Shown here: one piece after another, positions 16,619 through 24,846 of the stretch | How the letters are laid out: the number at the start of each line of letters is the position of its first letter | Position numbering within the stretch: the first letter of the stretch is position 1 | Source: an uncultured Sphingomonas sp. | GTDB lineage: Bacteria > Pseudomonadota > Alphaproteobacteria > Sphingomonadales > Sphingomonadaceae | Assembly (NCBI RefSeq): GCF_913062585.1 | Contig: NZ_CAJXWX010000019.1 | Location: forward strand, 1 to 64,000 | Direction of reading: 5' to 3' | DNA length: 64,000 nt | The notes under the pieces: generated by a model | Told to the model about the DNA's origin: nothing | The model's database searches: none | The model's input: the letters and a program-made list of their open reading frames with translations, nothing else | Made by a program: the position numbers and the translations under genes

Positions 16619-17299
16619 ATGGGATGGAAGAAACACGCGCTTGGCGTGGCGATGGCGTTCGTCTCCGCATCGGCGATGGCGCAGGATAGTGCGCCGACCG
16701 GAGCGGGGCGATCGCGCTGGACGGATTCGGAAGTGGCGGTCGGAGTGTTCGAGCATGGTTCGAATTTCCACCCGCTGGGCAGCCGGCTGGTCTTTCCCGA
16801 TCCGCCGCCTGGAATGTTCTATGAGGGGATGGAAGAGGATGGCACGGTCGACGTCCAGCTCGCCTATCGCACCGCGCCGCTGCCGATCCGCTGGGCGCTG
16901 AAGCCCCGGATCGCGGCCAAGGCGCAGGTCAACACCGCCGGGCGGACCAGCTTTTTCAGTATCGGGGCGGAGTGGCGTCAACATGCGTTCCACGACCGGG
17001 TCTATGGTCAGATCGGTATCGGCCTGACCGTCCATGACGGCTATCGCTATACCCCCGATCCATTCGCGCCCGGCATTTCCGATGCGGAGGCGTGGCGGCG
17101 CTATGACATCTATCGCAACCGGACCGCGTTCGGATCGCGTTTCCAGCTCAACCCCAATGCGTCGATCGGCGTGCGGTTGAACCGGCGCTGGGCAGCGGAA
17201 CTGGCCTGGGAGCATTACAGCCACCACCAATGGTTTTCCGAGCAGAATCCCGGGATCGACAATCTGGGGATTCGACTGGTTCGGACGCTGGGACGGTGA
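16619..17299 (+). CDS. PagL-like lipid A deacylase (acyloxyacyl hydrolase)
   Basis: Predicted outer-membrane beta-barrel of the acyloxyacyl hydrolase/PagL family, which removes an acyl chain from lipid A. A signal peptide ends at AMA-QD (about 22). Alternating strands follow, and near the C-terminus EHYSHHQWFS contains the His-x-Ser pair of the family, followed by NPGIDNLGIRLVRTLGR. At 226 aa it is somewhat longer than Pseudomonas PagL (about 170). The start at 16619 begins the signal peptide. The stop is fused (TGATG) to the next small secreted gene. The deacylase role is family inference. Confidence 0.75.
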   Translation: MGWKKHALGVAMAFVSASAMAQDSAPTGAGRSRWTDSEVAVGVFEHGSNFHPLGSRLVFPDPPPGMFYEGMEEDGTVDVQLAYRTAPLPIRWALKPRIAAKAQVNTAGRTSFFSIGAEWRQHAFHDRVYGQIGIGLTVHDGYRYTPDPFAPGISDAEAWRRYDIYRNRTAFGSRFQLNPNASIGVRLNRRWAAELAWEHYSHHQWFSEQNPGIDNLGIRLVRTLGR

Positions 17300-17616
17300 T
17301 GCTGGCACTGTTGCTCGCCGCAATGGTGCCGGTGCAGGCGACGCCAGCTCCGCCCGCGTCGGACGATGTCGTCGTCACCGGACGGCGATTAAAGGCGTTG
17401 CGGATCATGACCAAGACCGACCGCAAGACCGGCATCCGTCGCTGCATCTTCAAGCGGCGCAGCGGTGATGCGCAGCTCGACGACTATATCTGTGCGGGGA
17501 TGCTGGACTGCGCGGCAAAGGTGCAGAAAGTCGAGGAGGTCCGGCCCTGCATGGAGCCGGTCTTCGCGGCGGTGCTGCCCCATAGCAAATACCGCGCGGA
17601 GCCCGTGACGGACTGA
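17299..17616 (+). CDS. Small secreted cysteine-containing protein with VVVTGRR motif
   Basis: A 105-residue exported protein of unknown function. A signal peptide (MLALLLAAMVPVQA) leads to a short spacer and then SDDVVVTGRRLKAL, which looks like the DIVVTGxR start of the plug domain in sphingomonad TonB receptors. The remaining basic domain has four cysteines (RRC, YIC, LDC and RPC) that could form two disulfides in the periplasm. Its ATG shares a base with the TGA of the pagL-like gene, so the pair is translationally coupled. I do not recognise a named family. Confidence 0.72.
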   Translation: MLALLLAAMVPVQATPAPPASDDVVVTGRRLKALRIMTKTDRKTGIRRCIFKRRSGDAQLDDYICAGMLDCAAKVQKVEEVRPCMEPVFAAVLPHSKYRAEPVTD

Positions 17617-17646
17617 TTCAGTGGCAAGGGGGGAGGCAACGACCCT

Positions 17647-17666
17647 CCCTCTCCATTGGGAGAGGG
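17647..17666. repeat. Short palindrome related to family C ends
   Basis: CCCTCTCC-ATTG-GGAGAGGG, 8-bp arms, between the converging small secreted gene and the OmpA gene. It matches the terminal CCCTCTCC blocks of the longer family C elements and may serve as a bidirectional terminator. Confidence 0.6.
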
Positions 17667-17697
17667 AAGGTCAGGATAGCCTTGCTCGATACTATGA

Positions 17698-18375
17698 TCA
17701 GCGCAGGTCGCCCTCGCGGATCGGCACGATCTTGATCTCGACGCGGCGGTTGGCGGCGCGGCCTTCCTCGGTGTCGTTCGAGGCGATCGGCTGGGTCTTG
17801 CCGAAGCCGCGGGTGCCGATGCGGGCGGGCTGCACCCCGCGCGAGGCCAGATAGTCGGCCACCGACACCGCGCGCTGTTCGGACAGGCGCTGGTTATACG
17901 CGTCGCTGCCGGTCGAATCGGTGTGGCCATACACGTCGATATAGGTCTGCTTATACTGCGACAGGATGTCGGCGACCTGATCCAGCGTCTGGCGGAACTG
18001 CGGCTGCACCGTCGCCGAATTATAGGCGAAGGTGATGCCCGAGGGCAGGTTCAGCAACAGGTCGTCGCCCTGGCGGACCACCTGCACATCGGTGCCCGCG
18101 GTGCGTGCGCGCAGGTCGCGCTCCTGCTTGTCCATATACGCGCCGATGCCAGCCCCCGCGAGGCCGCCAATGCCCGCGCCCAGGATCTTCTCGGTCCGGT
18201 CATGCCGTCCGCCGACCAGGTCGCCCAGCAGATAGCCGCCGACCGCGCCGCCGATGCCGCCGATCGCCGCCTTGGACAGGCGCTGCTGCCCGGTTTCGGG
18301 ATCGGTGGTGCAGGCCGAGGTGGCGACCAGCGCGGATAGCGCGGCGGCGGCGAGGAACTTGGCGGACATCGTCAT
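17698..18375 (-). CDS. OmpA-family lipoprotein with glycine zipper (YiaD-like)
   Basis: Outer-membrane lipoprotein that probably ties the envelope to peptidoglycan. Signal peptide with a lipobox-like ATSAC (cysteine about residue 22). A glycine-zipper stretch follows (GGIGGAVGGYLLGDLVGG and GAGIGGLAGAGIGAYMD). The C-terminal OmpA domain contains TYIDVYGHTDSTGSDAYNQRLSEQRA and RGFGKTQPIASNDTEEGRAANRRVEIKI, the peptidoglycan-binding signature. I chose ATG 18375 because AAGGG lies eight bases upstream. In-frame ATGs at 18381 and 18369 are alternatives. The C-terminus ends in REGDLR. Confidence 0.9.
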   Translation of the reverse strand: MTMSAKFLAAAALSALVATSACTTDPETGQQRLSKAAIGGIGGAVGGYLLGDLVGGRHDRTEKILGAGIGGLAGAGIGAYMDKQERDLRARTAGTDVQVVRQGDDLLLNLPSGITFAYNSATVQPQFRQTLDQVADILSQYKQTYIDVYGHTDSTGSDAYNQRLSEQRAVSVADYLASRGVQPARIGTRGFGKTQPIASNDTEEGRAANRRVEIKIVPIREGDLR

Positions 18376-18516
18376 GGACATAACCCTTGTTAAATTGTCG
18401 CGTCTCACACCCCGAAACGCGAACCCGATGGCGCTTGTTCCGCAAGCGATCTGAACGGAAGATGACGACGGGAGTTGTCGAAGGCCCTCCCGCCCCGCTA
18501 TGAGCACCGCACAACG

Positions 18517-19818
18517 ATGGCAACGCTGCCCCCCTTTCCGTGGATCGACGTCCTCATCATCCTCGCGCTCGTCGCGTTGAACGGGGCGTTCGCGATGAGC
18601 GAGCTGGCGATCGTGTCGTCCCGGCGGGCCCGGCTGGAGGCGATGGCGCGCAGCGGGCGCAAGGGCGCGCAGGCCGCGCTGACCCTCGCCGCCGATCCCG
18701 GCAAGTTCCTGTCGACCGTCCAGATCGGCATCACCCTGACCGGCATCATCGCGGGGGCCTATTCGGGCGCCAGCTTGGGCACGCCGACGGCGGCGCGGCT
18801 GGAGGCGCTGGGCGTCTCGTCCTCGACCGCCGCGACGCTCGGCTTCGCGCTGGTCATAGGCCTGACCACCTATGCCTCGCTGATCCTGGGCGAACTGGTG
18901 CCCAAGCAATTCGCGCTGCGCAAGCCCGAGCCGATCGCGGCGTTCGTCGCGGTGCCGATGCGCTGGCTGGCGATCGGCACGGCGCCCATCGTCTGGGTGC
19001 TCGATTCGACCAGCGGCGTGATCTTCAAGCTGCTCGGCCTGAACCGCGACAATGAGGATCAGGTGACGGCCGAGGAACTGCACCTGATCGTCGCCGAGGC
19101 GTCGAAGTCGGGCGTGATCGAGGAGCATGAACGCTCGATCATCTCGGGCGTCGTGCGGCTGGCCGACCGGCCGGTGCGCGAGGTGATGACGCCGCGCACC
19201 GAGATCGACTGGCTCGACTGCACGCTGGACGACGAAGCGATCCGCGCCAAGCTGCTGGAAAGCCCGCGCACCCGCCTGCCGGTGGGGGAGGGCTCGATCG
19301 ATGCGGTGGTCGGCGTAGTTCAGGCGCGCGACATCGCCATGGCGCTGTTCCGGGGCGAGCCGCTCGACCTGAAGCATCTGATGCGCAAGGCCCCCGTCGT
19401 GATCGACCGGATCGACGCGATGGACGTGTTGCTGGCGCTGCGCCAGGCCGAGGTGCCGATGGCGCTGATCCATGACGAATATGGCCATTTCGAGGGGATC
19501 GTGACCCCGGCCGACCTGCTGGCCGCGATCGCGGGCGAATTCGCCTCCGACGCCGATCCCGGCGAGGCGCCCTCGGTCGTCGAGCGCGACGACGGCTCGC
19601 TGCTGGTGGCGGGCACCATGGCGGCGGACGCGCTGGCCGATCGGCTGGGCATCGACCTGCCGGACGACCGCGACTACGCGACCGTCGCAGGGCTCGCGCT
19701 GGCGGTGTTCCGCCACCTGCCGGGCGAGGGCGAGAGCTTCGTCGAACAGGGCTGGCGCTTCGAGGTGGTCGACCTCGACGGGCGGCGGATCGACAAGCTG
19801 TTGGTCAGCGAGGCTTGA
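18517..19818 (+). CDS. HlyC/CorC-family transporter (CNNM domain, CBS pair)
   Basis: Membrane protein of the hemolysin C/CorC family, associated with divalent-cation (Mg2+/Co2+) efflux or homeostasis. The first half is a DUF21/CNNM transmembrane domain (IDVLIILALVALNGAFAMSELAIVSSRRARL, then STVQIGITLTGIIAGAYSG). A CBS pair is visible around REVMTPRTEIDWLD and HLMRKAPVVIDRID. The C-terminal CorC/HlyC domain includes YATVAGLALAVFRHLPGEGE. At 433 aa it is full length. ATG 18517 is preferred over an upstream TTG at 18475. True hemolysin activity is unlikely despite the family name. Confidence 0.9.
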   Translation: MATLPPFPWIDVLIILALVALNGAFAMSELAIVSSRRARLEAMARSGRKGAQAALTLAADPGKFLSTVQIGITLTGIIAGAYSGASLGTPTAARLEALGVSSSTAATLGFALVIGLTTYASLILGELVPKQFALRKPEPIAAFVAVPMRWLAIGTAPIVWVLDSTSGVIFKLLGLNRDNEDQVTAEELHLIVAEASKSGVIEEHERSIISGVVRLADRPVREVMTPRTEIDWLDCTLDDEAIRAKLLESPRTRLPVGEGSIDAVVGVVQARDIAMALFRGEPLDLKHLMRKAPVVIDRIDAMDVLLALRQAEVPMALIHDEYGHFEGIVTPADLLAAIAGEFASDADPGEAPSVVERDDGSLLVAGTMAADALADRLGIDLPDDRDYATVAGLALAVFRHLPGEGESFVEQGWRFEVVDLDGRRIDKLLVSEA

Positions 19819-19834
19819 GGCCGAGGCGGGAGCG

Positions 19835-20224
19835 TTATCCCGCCCAGCGATACCGGACCAGCGCCATGACGAGTGCGAAGACATAGGCATAGCCAAACCG
19901 GTCGAGCCGGACGAGGCGGCTTCCCTTGCGCCGCCGGACATAGCCAATCACGGCCATGGCGCCAGCCGCGACGATCGGCGTGACGATCAGATTGATGCGC
20001 CTCCATTGCGGATCGGCGATGGGCGAATGCGGTAATAGCAACAGGCTGATCCCGCCAGCGACCAGGCCCCAAAAGGCGAATCCGATGGTGGCGATCAGCG
20101 GATTTTTGGGCCGCTGGAACGTTTCGGCCATGCTGTGCAAGCCCGCTTCGGCCGCCGTTTCAAACAGCAATTGTAGTAGAAGTTCGCCACCGTATTGGAT
20201 CAGGACTTCGAATAGGAACTCCAC
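19835..20224 (-). CDS. Hypothetical membrane protein
   Basis: A 129-residue protein of unknown function with three hydrophobic stretches (IGFAFWGLVAGGISLLLLP, LIVTPIVAAGAMAVIGYV and YAYVFALVMALV) and an amphipathic start (FLFEVLIQYGGELLLQLLFE). I chose GTG 20224, which has GAGG-GCG just before it. The frame remains open about 70 codons upstream, but that DNA belongs to the family C repeat and reads as low-quality protein. It converges with the CorC-like gene. The motif arrangement suggests a small integral membrane protein without a recognised family. Confidence 0.68.
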   Translation of the reverse strand: MEFLFEVLIQYGGELLLQLLFETAAEAGLHSMAETFQRPKNPLIATIGFAFWGLVAGGISLLLLPHSPIADPQWRRINLIVTPIVAAGAMAVIGYVRRRKGSRLVRLDRFGYAYVFALVMALVRYRWAG

Positions 20225-20289
20225 GCCGCCCTCGACTTCATCGTGATGGGAGCGAGGATAGGGCCGAGCGATATTGAGGCATACACTTT

Positions 20290-20500
20290 TCCCTCCCTCG
20301 CCCCTCATAGAGGGAAGAGGGTTGCGCAGACTTGGTCTTTGCGAAAGCAAAGGCCAAGTCGAAGCTGGGTGAGGGGTGAAGCGCCCGCGTTTGCGGGCGC
20401 GCGAGCCGTTCGGCTCGCTCAACCCCTCACCCAAGCTACGCTAGCCAGCGAGCTGGCTAGCTCCGCTAACCCTCTCCCCTTTCCAGGGGAGAGGGAAGGG
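20290..20500. repeat. Family C dispersed element, copy 1
   Basis: About 210 bp bounded by CCCTC and GAGGG-type terminal inverted repeats, with inner inverted blocks (GCGCCCGC with GCGGGCGC, GCGAGCC with GGCTCGC). A second, inverted copy is at 29355-29597, sharing blocks such as GTTGCGCAGACTTGGTCTTT (present there as the complement). It fills most of the 321-bp space upstream of the hypothetical membrane protein. No ORF inside is convincing. Confidence 0.8.
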
Positions 20501-20545
20501 CGCGCAGGCATGTCTATCGATCCTGGAATGGCGCGGTGAGTAAAC

Positions 20546-21106
20546 TCAAGCCGGCAGTTCGATATCCCCCGACGCCACGACCCGCGAAAACAGCGGGAAG
20601 ATGTGTTCGATCGCAAAGGCGTGCAGCTCGGTCGAGCGCGAGGCGCAGGCGTCCTCGGCGATGACCACGTCGTAGGACAACTCCCAGGCCGAACGCGCGG
20701 TCGATTCGACGCCCATATTGGTCGAGATGCCCGCGATCACCACGGTGCGTACACCGCGCCGGCGCAGTTGCAGGTCCATGTCGGTTCCGGTGAAGGCGCC
20801 CCAATGATGTTTCAGCACGACGATATCGCCCGGCTGGCGCAGGTCGGGGACCAGTTCGCTGAATGCGGGCGGCGTGCCCTCGGCCGGCAGGCTGGGGCGG
20901 TCGACAGTCTGGCTGGGCATCGTCTCCGGCGTGAAGCCGACATGGACCAGCACCACCGGCGCGCCGCTTGCGCGGAAGCGGTCGGCCAGTGTCTTGGCCG
21001 TCGCGACCACCTCTTCGCCCGAGCGTGGGCCACCGGCATAGGGCAGGATACCCCGTTGCAGGTCGATCAGGATCAGCGCGGTGGTTCGGGGATCGAGCGT
21101 CGTCAT
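20546..21106 (-). CDS. Isochorismatase-family hydrolase, cysteine-less type
   Basis: Cysteine-hydrolase-fold enzyme. Asp is seen in LILIDLQRG (about residue 15) and Lys in VLKHHWGAFTGTD (about 99), two of the three catalytic positions. The usual nucleophilic cysteine is replaced by glycine in GISTNMGVESTARSAWE (about 133). True isochorismatases such as EntB and PhzD are known to work without the cysteine, so an ether-cleaving activity is possible, whereas nicotinamidase or amidase activity is unlikely. 186 aa. It follows the HhH gene and purD on the same strand with short gaps. No siderophore genes are nearby. Confidence 0.88.
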   Translation of the reverse strand: MTTLDPRTTALILIDLQRGILPYAGGPRSGEEVVATAKTLADRFRASGAPVVLVHVGFTPETMPSQTVDRPSLPAEGTPPAFSELVPDLRQPGDIVVLKHHWGAFTGTDMDLQLRRRGVRTVVIAGISTNMGVESTARSAWELSYDVVIAEDACASRSTELHAFAIEHIFPLFSRVVASGDIELPA

Positions 21107-21140
21107 GCCGCGTCAACCGGCCAGCGGACCGGGCGTTCCC

Positions 21141-21830
21141 TCAGAGCCGCCCGAACACCGCCTCGAACCCAGCACGGTCCCCCGCCGCCAGGAGCCGCGC
21201 CTGTTCCAGCCAGCGGTCGCGCGCCATGCGGCCCGAAAAGGCCCCGAGCTGCGCATCCAGCGCCTGGGCTTGCGCGTCGCTCAACCCCGCCAGGTCACCG
21301 ACCGTGGTGATGCCATGCTCGGCCAGCTTTTGGGTCAGCTTGGGCCCCAGGCCCTTGAGCAGCGTGATCGGCTGGTCTTCCGGCCGGGCGGTATCGACCG
21401 GCGCGGCCGAGGCTTCGGCCGCCGGGCTGGCGGTCATCGGTGCAGCGGCGGCGACGGGTTCGTCGTTCAGGGGCTCGTCGGTGACGACCGGCGCCTCGGG
21501 CGCCGTGGGTGTCGGCATCACGGGGGCCGGGACGGGCGTCGGGGCCGGGCTCGGCGCGGGAGTCGGGGCGGGTGCTGGCTTGGGTTCGGTCAGCGCCGCC
21601 TCGCCGATTGGTGCCGCATCGGGTTCGCGCACCGCCATCCCGGCTTCCTGCGCATTCTCCTCCACCCGCCGGGCGGCATGGGTGCGGCGGCGCTTCAGGC
21701 CGATGCCGATCACGATCATCGCGATCGCGGCGATCGCCACGATGGCGATCAGGACGAAATGGATGGTCGTGATCGCCGCCACGCCATCGGGGATCAGGCT
21801 TGTCGCCGGTGCGGCCGTCGTATCGTTCAT
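21141..21830 (-). CDS. Membrane-anchored helix-hairpin-helix protein
   Basis: Protein of unknown role with three parts. One N-terminal membrane segment (FVLIAIVAIAAIAMIVIGIGL, about 26-46) is followed by a Pro/Ala/Glu-rich linker of about 80 residues. The C-terminal domain ITLLKGLGPKLTQKLAEHGITTVGDLAGLSD is a helix-hairpin-helix of the type seen in the tails of several ribosomal and DNA-binding proteins. Such HhH domains usually bind DNA or RNA non-specifically. It would place a nucleic-acid-binding domain in the cytoplasm on a flexible tether. It lies between purD and the isochorismatase gene, same strand. Confidence 0.8.
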   Translation of the reverse strand: MNDTTAAPATSLIPDGVAAITTIHFVLIAIVAIAAIAMIVIGIGLKRRRTHAARRVEENAQEAGMAVREPDAAPIGEAALTEPKPAPAPTPAPSPAPTPVPAPVMPTPTAPEAPVVTDEPLNDEPVAAAAPMTASPAAEASAAPVDTARPEDQPITLLKGLGPKLTQKLAEHGITTVGDLAGLSDAQAQALDAQLGAFSGRMARDRWLEQARLLAAGDRAGFEAVFGRL

Positions 21831-21892
21831 CGCTTCACCCTATTGTCCCTTGCCCGTGATCGCCCGTAACTGTCGGGCCCCAATCGACGGAG

Positions 21893-23179
21893 TTACTGCC
21901 CGGTTCCCGTAGCGTCGGCTTCGCGCGCGACCTCGCGCCAGCCGATGTCACGGCGGCAAAAGCCATCGGGGAAGCGGATCGCATCGACCGCGCGGTATGC
22001 GGCGGCCTGCGCCTCGCCGACCGTAGGGGCGCTGGCGGTGACGGCAAGTACGCGGCCGCCGCTCGCGACCAGCTGCTCGCCGTCCATCTTCGTGCCCGCC
22101 TGAAACACCAATGCGCCGGTCGCCTCGGCCGCGTCGATCGCCTCGATCGCGCCGCCCGCCTTGGGCGTGCCGGGATAGCCGGACGCCGCCATCACCACGG
22201 TCAGCGCGGGATCGGCCGAGAAGGCTGGCGCGGGCAGCTCGGCCAGCCGCCCTTCGGCCACCGCCAGCATCACCGCCAGCAGATCGCCCTGGAAGCGCAG
22301 CATCAGCACCTGGCACTCTGGATCGCCGAAACGGGCATTATATTCGATCAGCTTGGGCCCCTGCTCGGTCAGCATCAGCCCGGCATAGAGCACGCCCGAA
22401 AAGGGCGTCCCCTCCGCGCGCAGCGTATCGACGGTGGGCCGCACGATCCGGTCGATCGCCTGTTGCTCCAGTTCGGGCGTCAGGACCCGCGCGGGGCTAT
22501 AGGCGCCCATGCCGCCGGTATTGGGGCCGGTATCGCCGTCGCCGACGCGCTTGTGATCCTGCGCCGAGCCGAAGGGGAGCAAAGCCTCGCCATCGGTCAG
22601 GACGAAGAGGCTGGCCTCCTCGCCCTCCAGAAATTCCTCGATCACCACTTCGGCGCCGGGCACCGAGAACAGGTCGGTGATCGCGCCCTCGGCCTCGGCC
22701 TTGGTGAAGGCGACGGTCACGCCCTTGCCCGCCGCCAGGCCATCGGCCTTGATGACGACCGGCAGGCCGAAGGTCGTGGCGAGCGCGGCTTGCGCCTCAG
22801 CCAGCGTGTTCACCCGGACATAGCCGGCGGTCGGGATGTCGGCGCGGCGGCACAGATCCTTGGTGAAGCCCTTCGACCCCTCCAGCTGCGCGGCGGCCTT
22901 GCTCGGCCCGAACACCGGCACGCCCGCCGCACGCAGCGAATCGGCCAGGCCGTCGACCAACGGCGCTTCCGGGCCGACCACGACCAGGCCGATGCCATGC
23001 TCCTTCACGAACGCCACCACGGCGGCGTGATCGGTCGCGTTCAGCGCGACGCAGGTCGCATGCTGCGCGATACCGGGGTTGCCGGGCGCGGCGTAGAGCG
23101 TATCTAACCCGTTCGACTGTGCCAGCTTCCATGCCAGCGCATGTTCGCGGCCACCCGATCCCAGCAGCAGGACGTTCAT
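21893..23179 (-). CDS. purD: Phosphoribosylamine-glycine ligase
   Basis: GAR synthetase, the second step of purine synthesis, an ATP-grasp enzyme. It begins [22 protein letters not shown], a textbook PurD front. Later [22 protein letters not shown] and the metal-binding [12 protein letters not shown] are in the expected order. At 428 aa it is full length. Its start codon overlaps the start of xseA on the other strand. In this window purE and purK are about 15 kb away, so the purine genes are scattered. Confidence 0.97.
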   Translation of the reverse strand: MNVLLLGSGGREHALAWKLAQSNGLDTLYAAPGNPGIAQHATCVALNATDHAAVVAFVKEHGIGLVVVGPEAPLVDGLADSLRAAGVPVFGPSKAAAQLEGSKGFTKDLCRRADIPTAGYVRVNTLAEAQAALATTFGLPVVIKADGLAAGKGVTVAFTKAEAEGAITDLFSVPGAEVVIEEFLEGEEASLFVLTDGEALLPFGSAQDHKRVGDGDTGPNTGGMGAYSPARVLTPELEQQAIDRIVRPTVDTLRAEGTPFSGVLYAGLMLTEQGPKLIEYNARFGDPECQVLMLRFQGDLLAVMLAVAEGRLAELPAPAFSADPALTVVMAASGYPGTPKAGGAIEAIDAAEATGALVFQAGTKMDGEQLVASGGRVLAVTASAPTVGEAQAAAYRAVDAIRFPDGFCRRDIGWREVAREADATGTGQ

Positions 23180-24614
23180 GCCCGATCCTTATCCCTATGA
23201 CGAAAGTGCAAGGCTGGTAGCCGAGGAGATCGCCGGCGACAACGCGCTCGCGCTATCGGTCGGCGAACTCAGCCTGAAGCTGAAGCGGATGGTGGAGGGC
23301 GAGTTCGGTCATGTCCGCCTGCGTGGCGAGATTTCGGGCTATAAGCGCGCCACCTCGGGCCATGTCTATATGAGCCTGAAGGACGAGAATGCCGTCATCG
23401 ACGCGGTGATGTGGAAGGGGGCGGCGAACAGCTTGCCGTTCCAGCCGCAGGACGGGGTGGAGGTGATCGCCACCGGCCGCCTGACCACCTTCCCCGGCCG
23501 GTCCAAATACCAGATCGTCGTCGAGCGGATGGAGCTGGCGGGCGCGGGCGCGCTGATGGCGCTGCTCGAAAAGCTGAAGGCGAAACTGGCGGGCGAGGGG
23601 TTGTTCGACCGGGATCGCAAGAAGCCACTGCCCTTCATGCCGCCGGTGATCGGCGTCGTTACCTCGCCCACGGGCGCGGTGATCCGCGACATTCTGCACC
23701 GGCTGGAGGATCGCTGCCCCACCCATGTCATCGTCTGGCCGGTCAAGGTGCAGGGCGAGGGCTCAGCGAAGGAGGTCGCGGCCGCGATCCGGGGCTTCGA
23801 TGCGATCCAGCCCGGCGGCCCGGTGCCGCGCCCCGATCTGGTGATCGTCGCACGTGGCGGCGGCTCGATCGAGGATCTCTGGTCGTTCAACGAGGAGATC
23901 GTCGTCCGCGCGGTGGCCGAATGCTCGATCCCGATCATCTCGGCGGTGGGGCATGAGACCGATACGACTTTGTGCGACTATGCCGCCGACCTCCGCGCCC
24001 CCACCCCCACGGCGGCGGCCGAGATCGCGGTGCCGGTGCTCGCCGATATCCGCCTGACCGTCGCCGCGCATGGCCAGCGCGCCGAACGCTGCGCGCGGCG
24101 CTATGTCGAGCGCGGGCGCGAGCGGCTGGACGCCATGGCGCGGCTGCTGCCCAAGCGCGACCAGCTGCTGGGCCCGCAGCGCCAGCGCGCGGACGAGGCG
24201 GGGGCGCGGCTCGATCGGGGACTGGAGCGGCGGGTGACGCTGGCGCGCGGCGGGCTGGACCGCGCAGGCGCCGCGCTGCGCCCCGCCATCCTGGAGCGGC
24301 AGGTGGAGCGTGGGCGCGACCGGCTGGCCTCGACCTGGCGGCTGGTCCAGTCGCTCAACCCCGACCGTATCCTGGAGCGCGGCTATGCTCGGATCACCGC
24401 ACGGCCGGGCGGCGAGACGCTGTCTTCAGCGGAGGCGGCACGAGCGGCCGACACGCTGACCCTGCGTTTCCGCGACGGGACCGTGGACGTGGCGGTGGAC
24501 GGAGGTGGACTTGAGCGCCCCGCCGCCAAAACCTATGACAAGCCCAAGCGGGAGCCCAAGGCCGACCAGTCCCAGCCCAAATCGGGCACGCCGAACCAGC
24601 CCACGCTTCTTTGA
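23178..24614 (+). CDS. xseA: Exodeoxyribonuclease VII large subunit
   Basis: Large subunit of the ATP-independent single-strand nuclease ExoVII. An N-terminal OB-fold ([44 protein letters not shown]) is followed by the catalytic domain with VITSPTGA-like [32 protein letters not shown] and [30 protein letters not shown] long helical region and a family C-terminus follow. 478 aa, full length. The ATG overlaps the purD start codon on the opposite strand by two bases. The small subunit xseB is not seen in this window. Confidence 0.96.
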   Translation: MPDPYPYDESARLVAEEIAGDNALALSVGELSLKLKRMVEGEFGHVRLRGEISGYKRATSGHVYMSLKDENAVIDAVMWKGAANSLPFQPQDGVEVIATGRLTTFPGRSKYQIVVERMELAGAGALMALLEKLKAKLAGEGLFDRDRKKPLPFMPPVIGVVTSPTGAVIRDILHRLEDRCPTHVIVWPVKVQGEGSAKEVAAAIRGFDAIQPGGPVPRPDLVIVARGGGSIEDLWSFNEEIVVRAVAECSIPIISAVGHETDTTLCDYAADLRAPTPTAAAEIAVPVLADIRLTVAAHGQRAERCARRYVERGRERLDAMARLLPKRDQLLGPQRQRADEAGARLDRGLERRVTLARGGLDRAGAALRPAILERQVERGRDRLASTWRLVQSLNPDRILERGYARITARPGGETLSSAEAARAADTLTLRFRDGTVDVAVDGGGLERPAAKTYDKPKREPKADQSQPKSGTPNQPTLL

Positions 24615-24645
24615 TCCCCAGGCTTCTTTCATCCAAGGCAGACCC

Positions 24646-24846
24646 ATGTTGATGACGAACACCGATCGCCCCGCGCGGCTTCATTATCTGGCCAATGGTT
24701 TTCGCGTCCTGTCGCCGGGCGATCATGTCGTCTGTGCGGTGACCGGACGGCGCATTCCGCTGGAAGACCTGAAATATTGGAGCGCCGAGCGGCAGGAAGC
24801 CTATGTCGATGCCCAAGCCACCGCGCAGGTGCTGAGCCCGCAATGA
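24646..24846 (+). CDS. DUF2093-family protein
   Basis: A 66-residue protein matching the small conserved alphaproteobacterial family DUF2093: ARLHYLANGFRVLSPGDHVVCAVTGRRIPLEDLKYWSAERQEAY is nearly the whole family core. A single cysteine and no signal peptide suggest a cytoplasmic protein. Function unknown. It follows xseA by 31 bp and overlaps the M23 peptidase gene by four bases (ATGA), so it is probably co-translated. The start could also be the ATG two codons downstream. Confidence 0.85.
   Translation: MLMTNTDRPARLHYLANGFRVLSPGDHVVCAVTGRRIPLEDLKYWSAERQEAYVDAQATAQVLSPQ

Noticed and set aside
18382..19947. Open frame fusing the OmpA lipoprotein with a long upstream extension
   Set aside because: The extension runs antisense through the CBS/CorC gene and has no protein character. 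The real start is at the lipoprotein signal peptide (18375).
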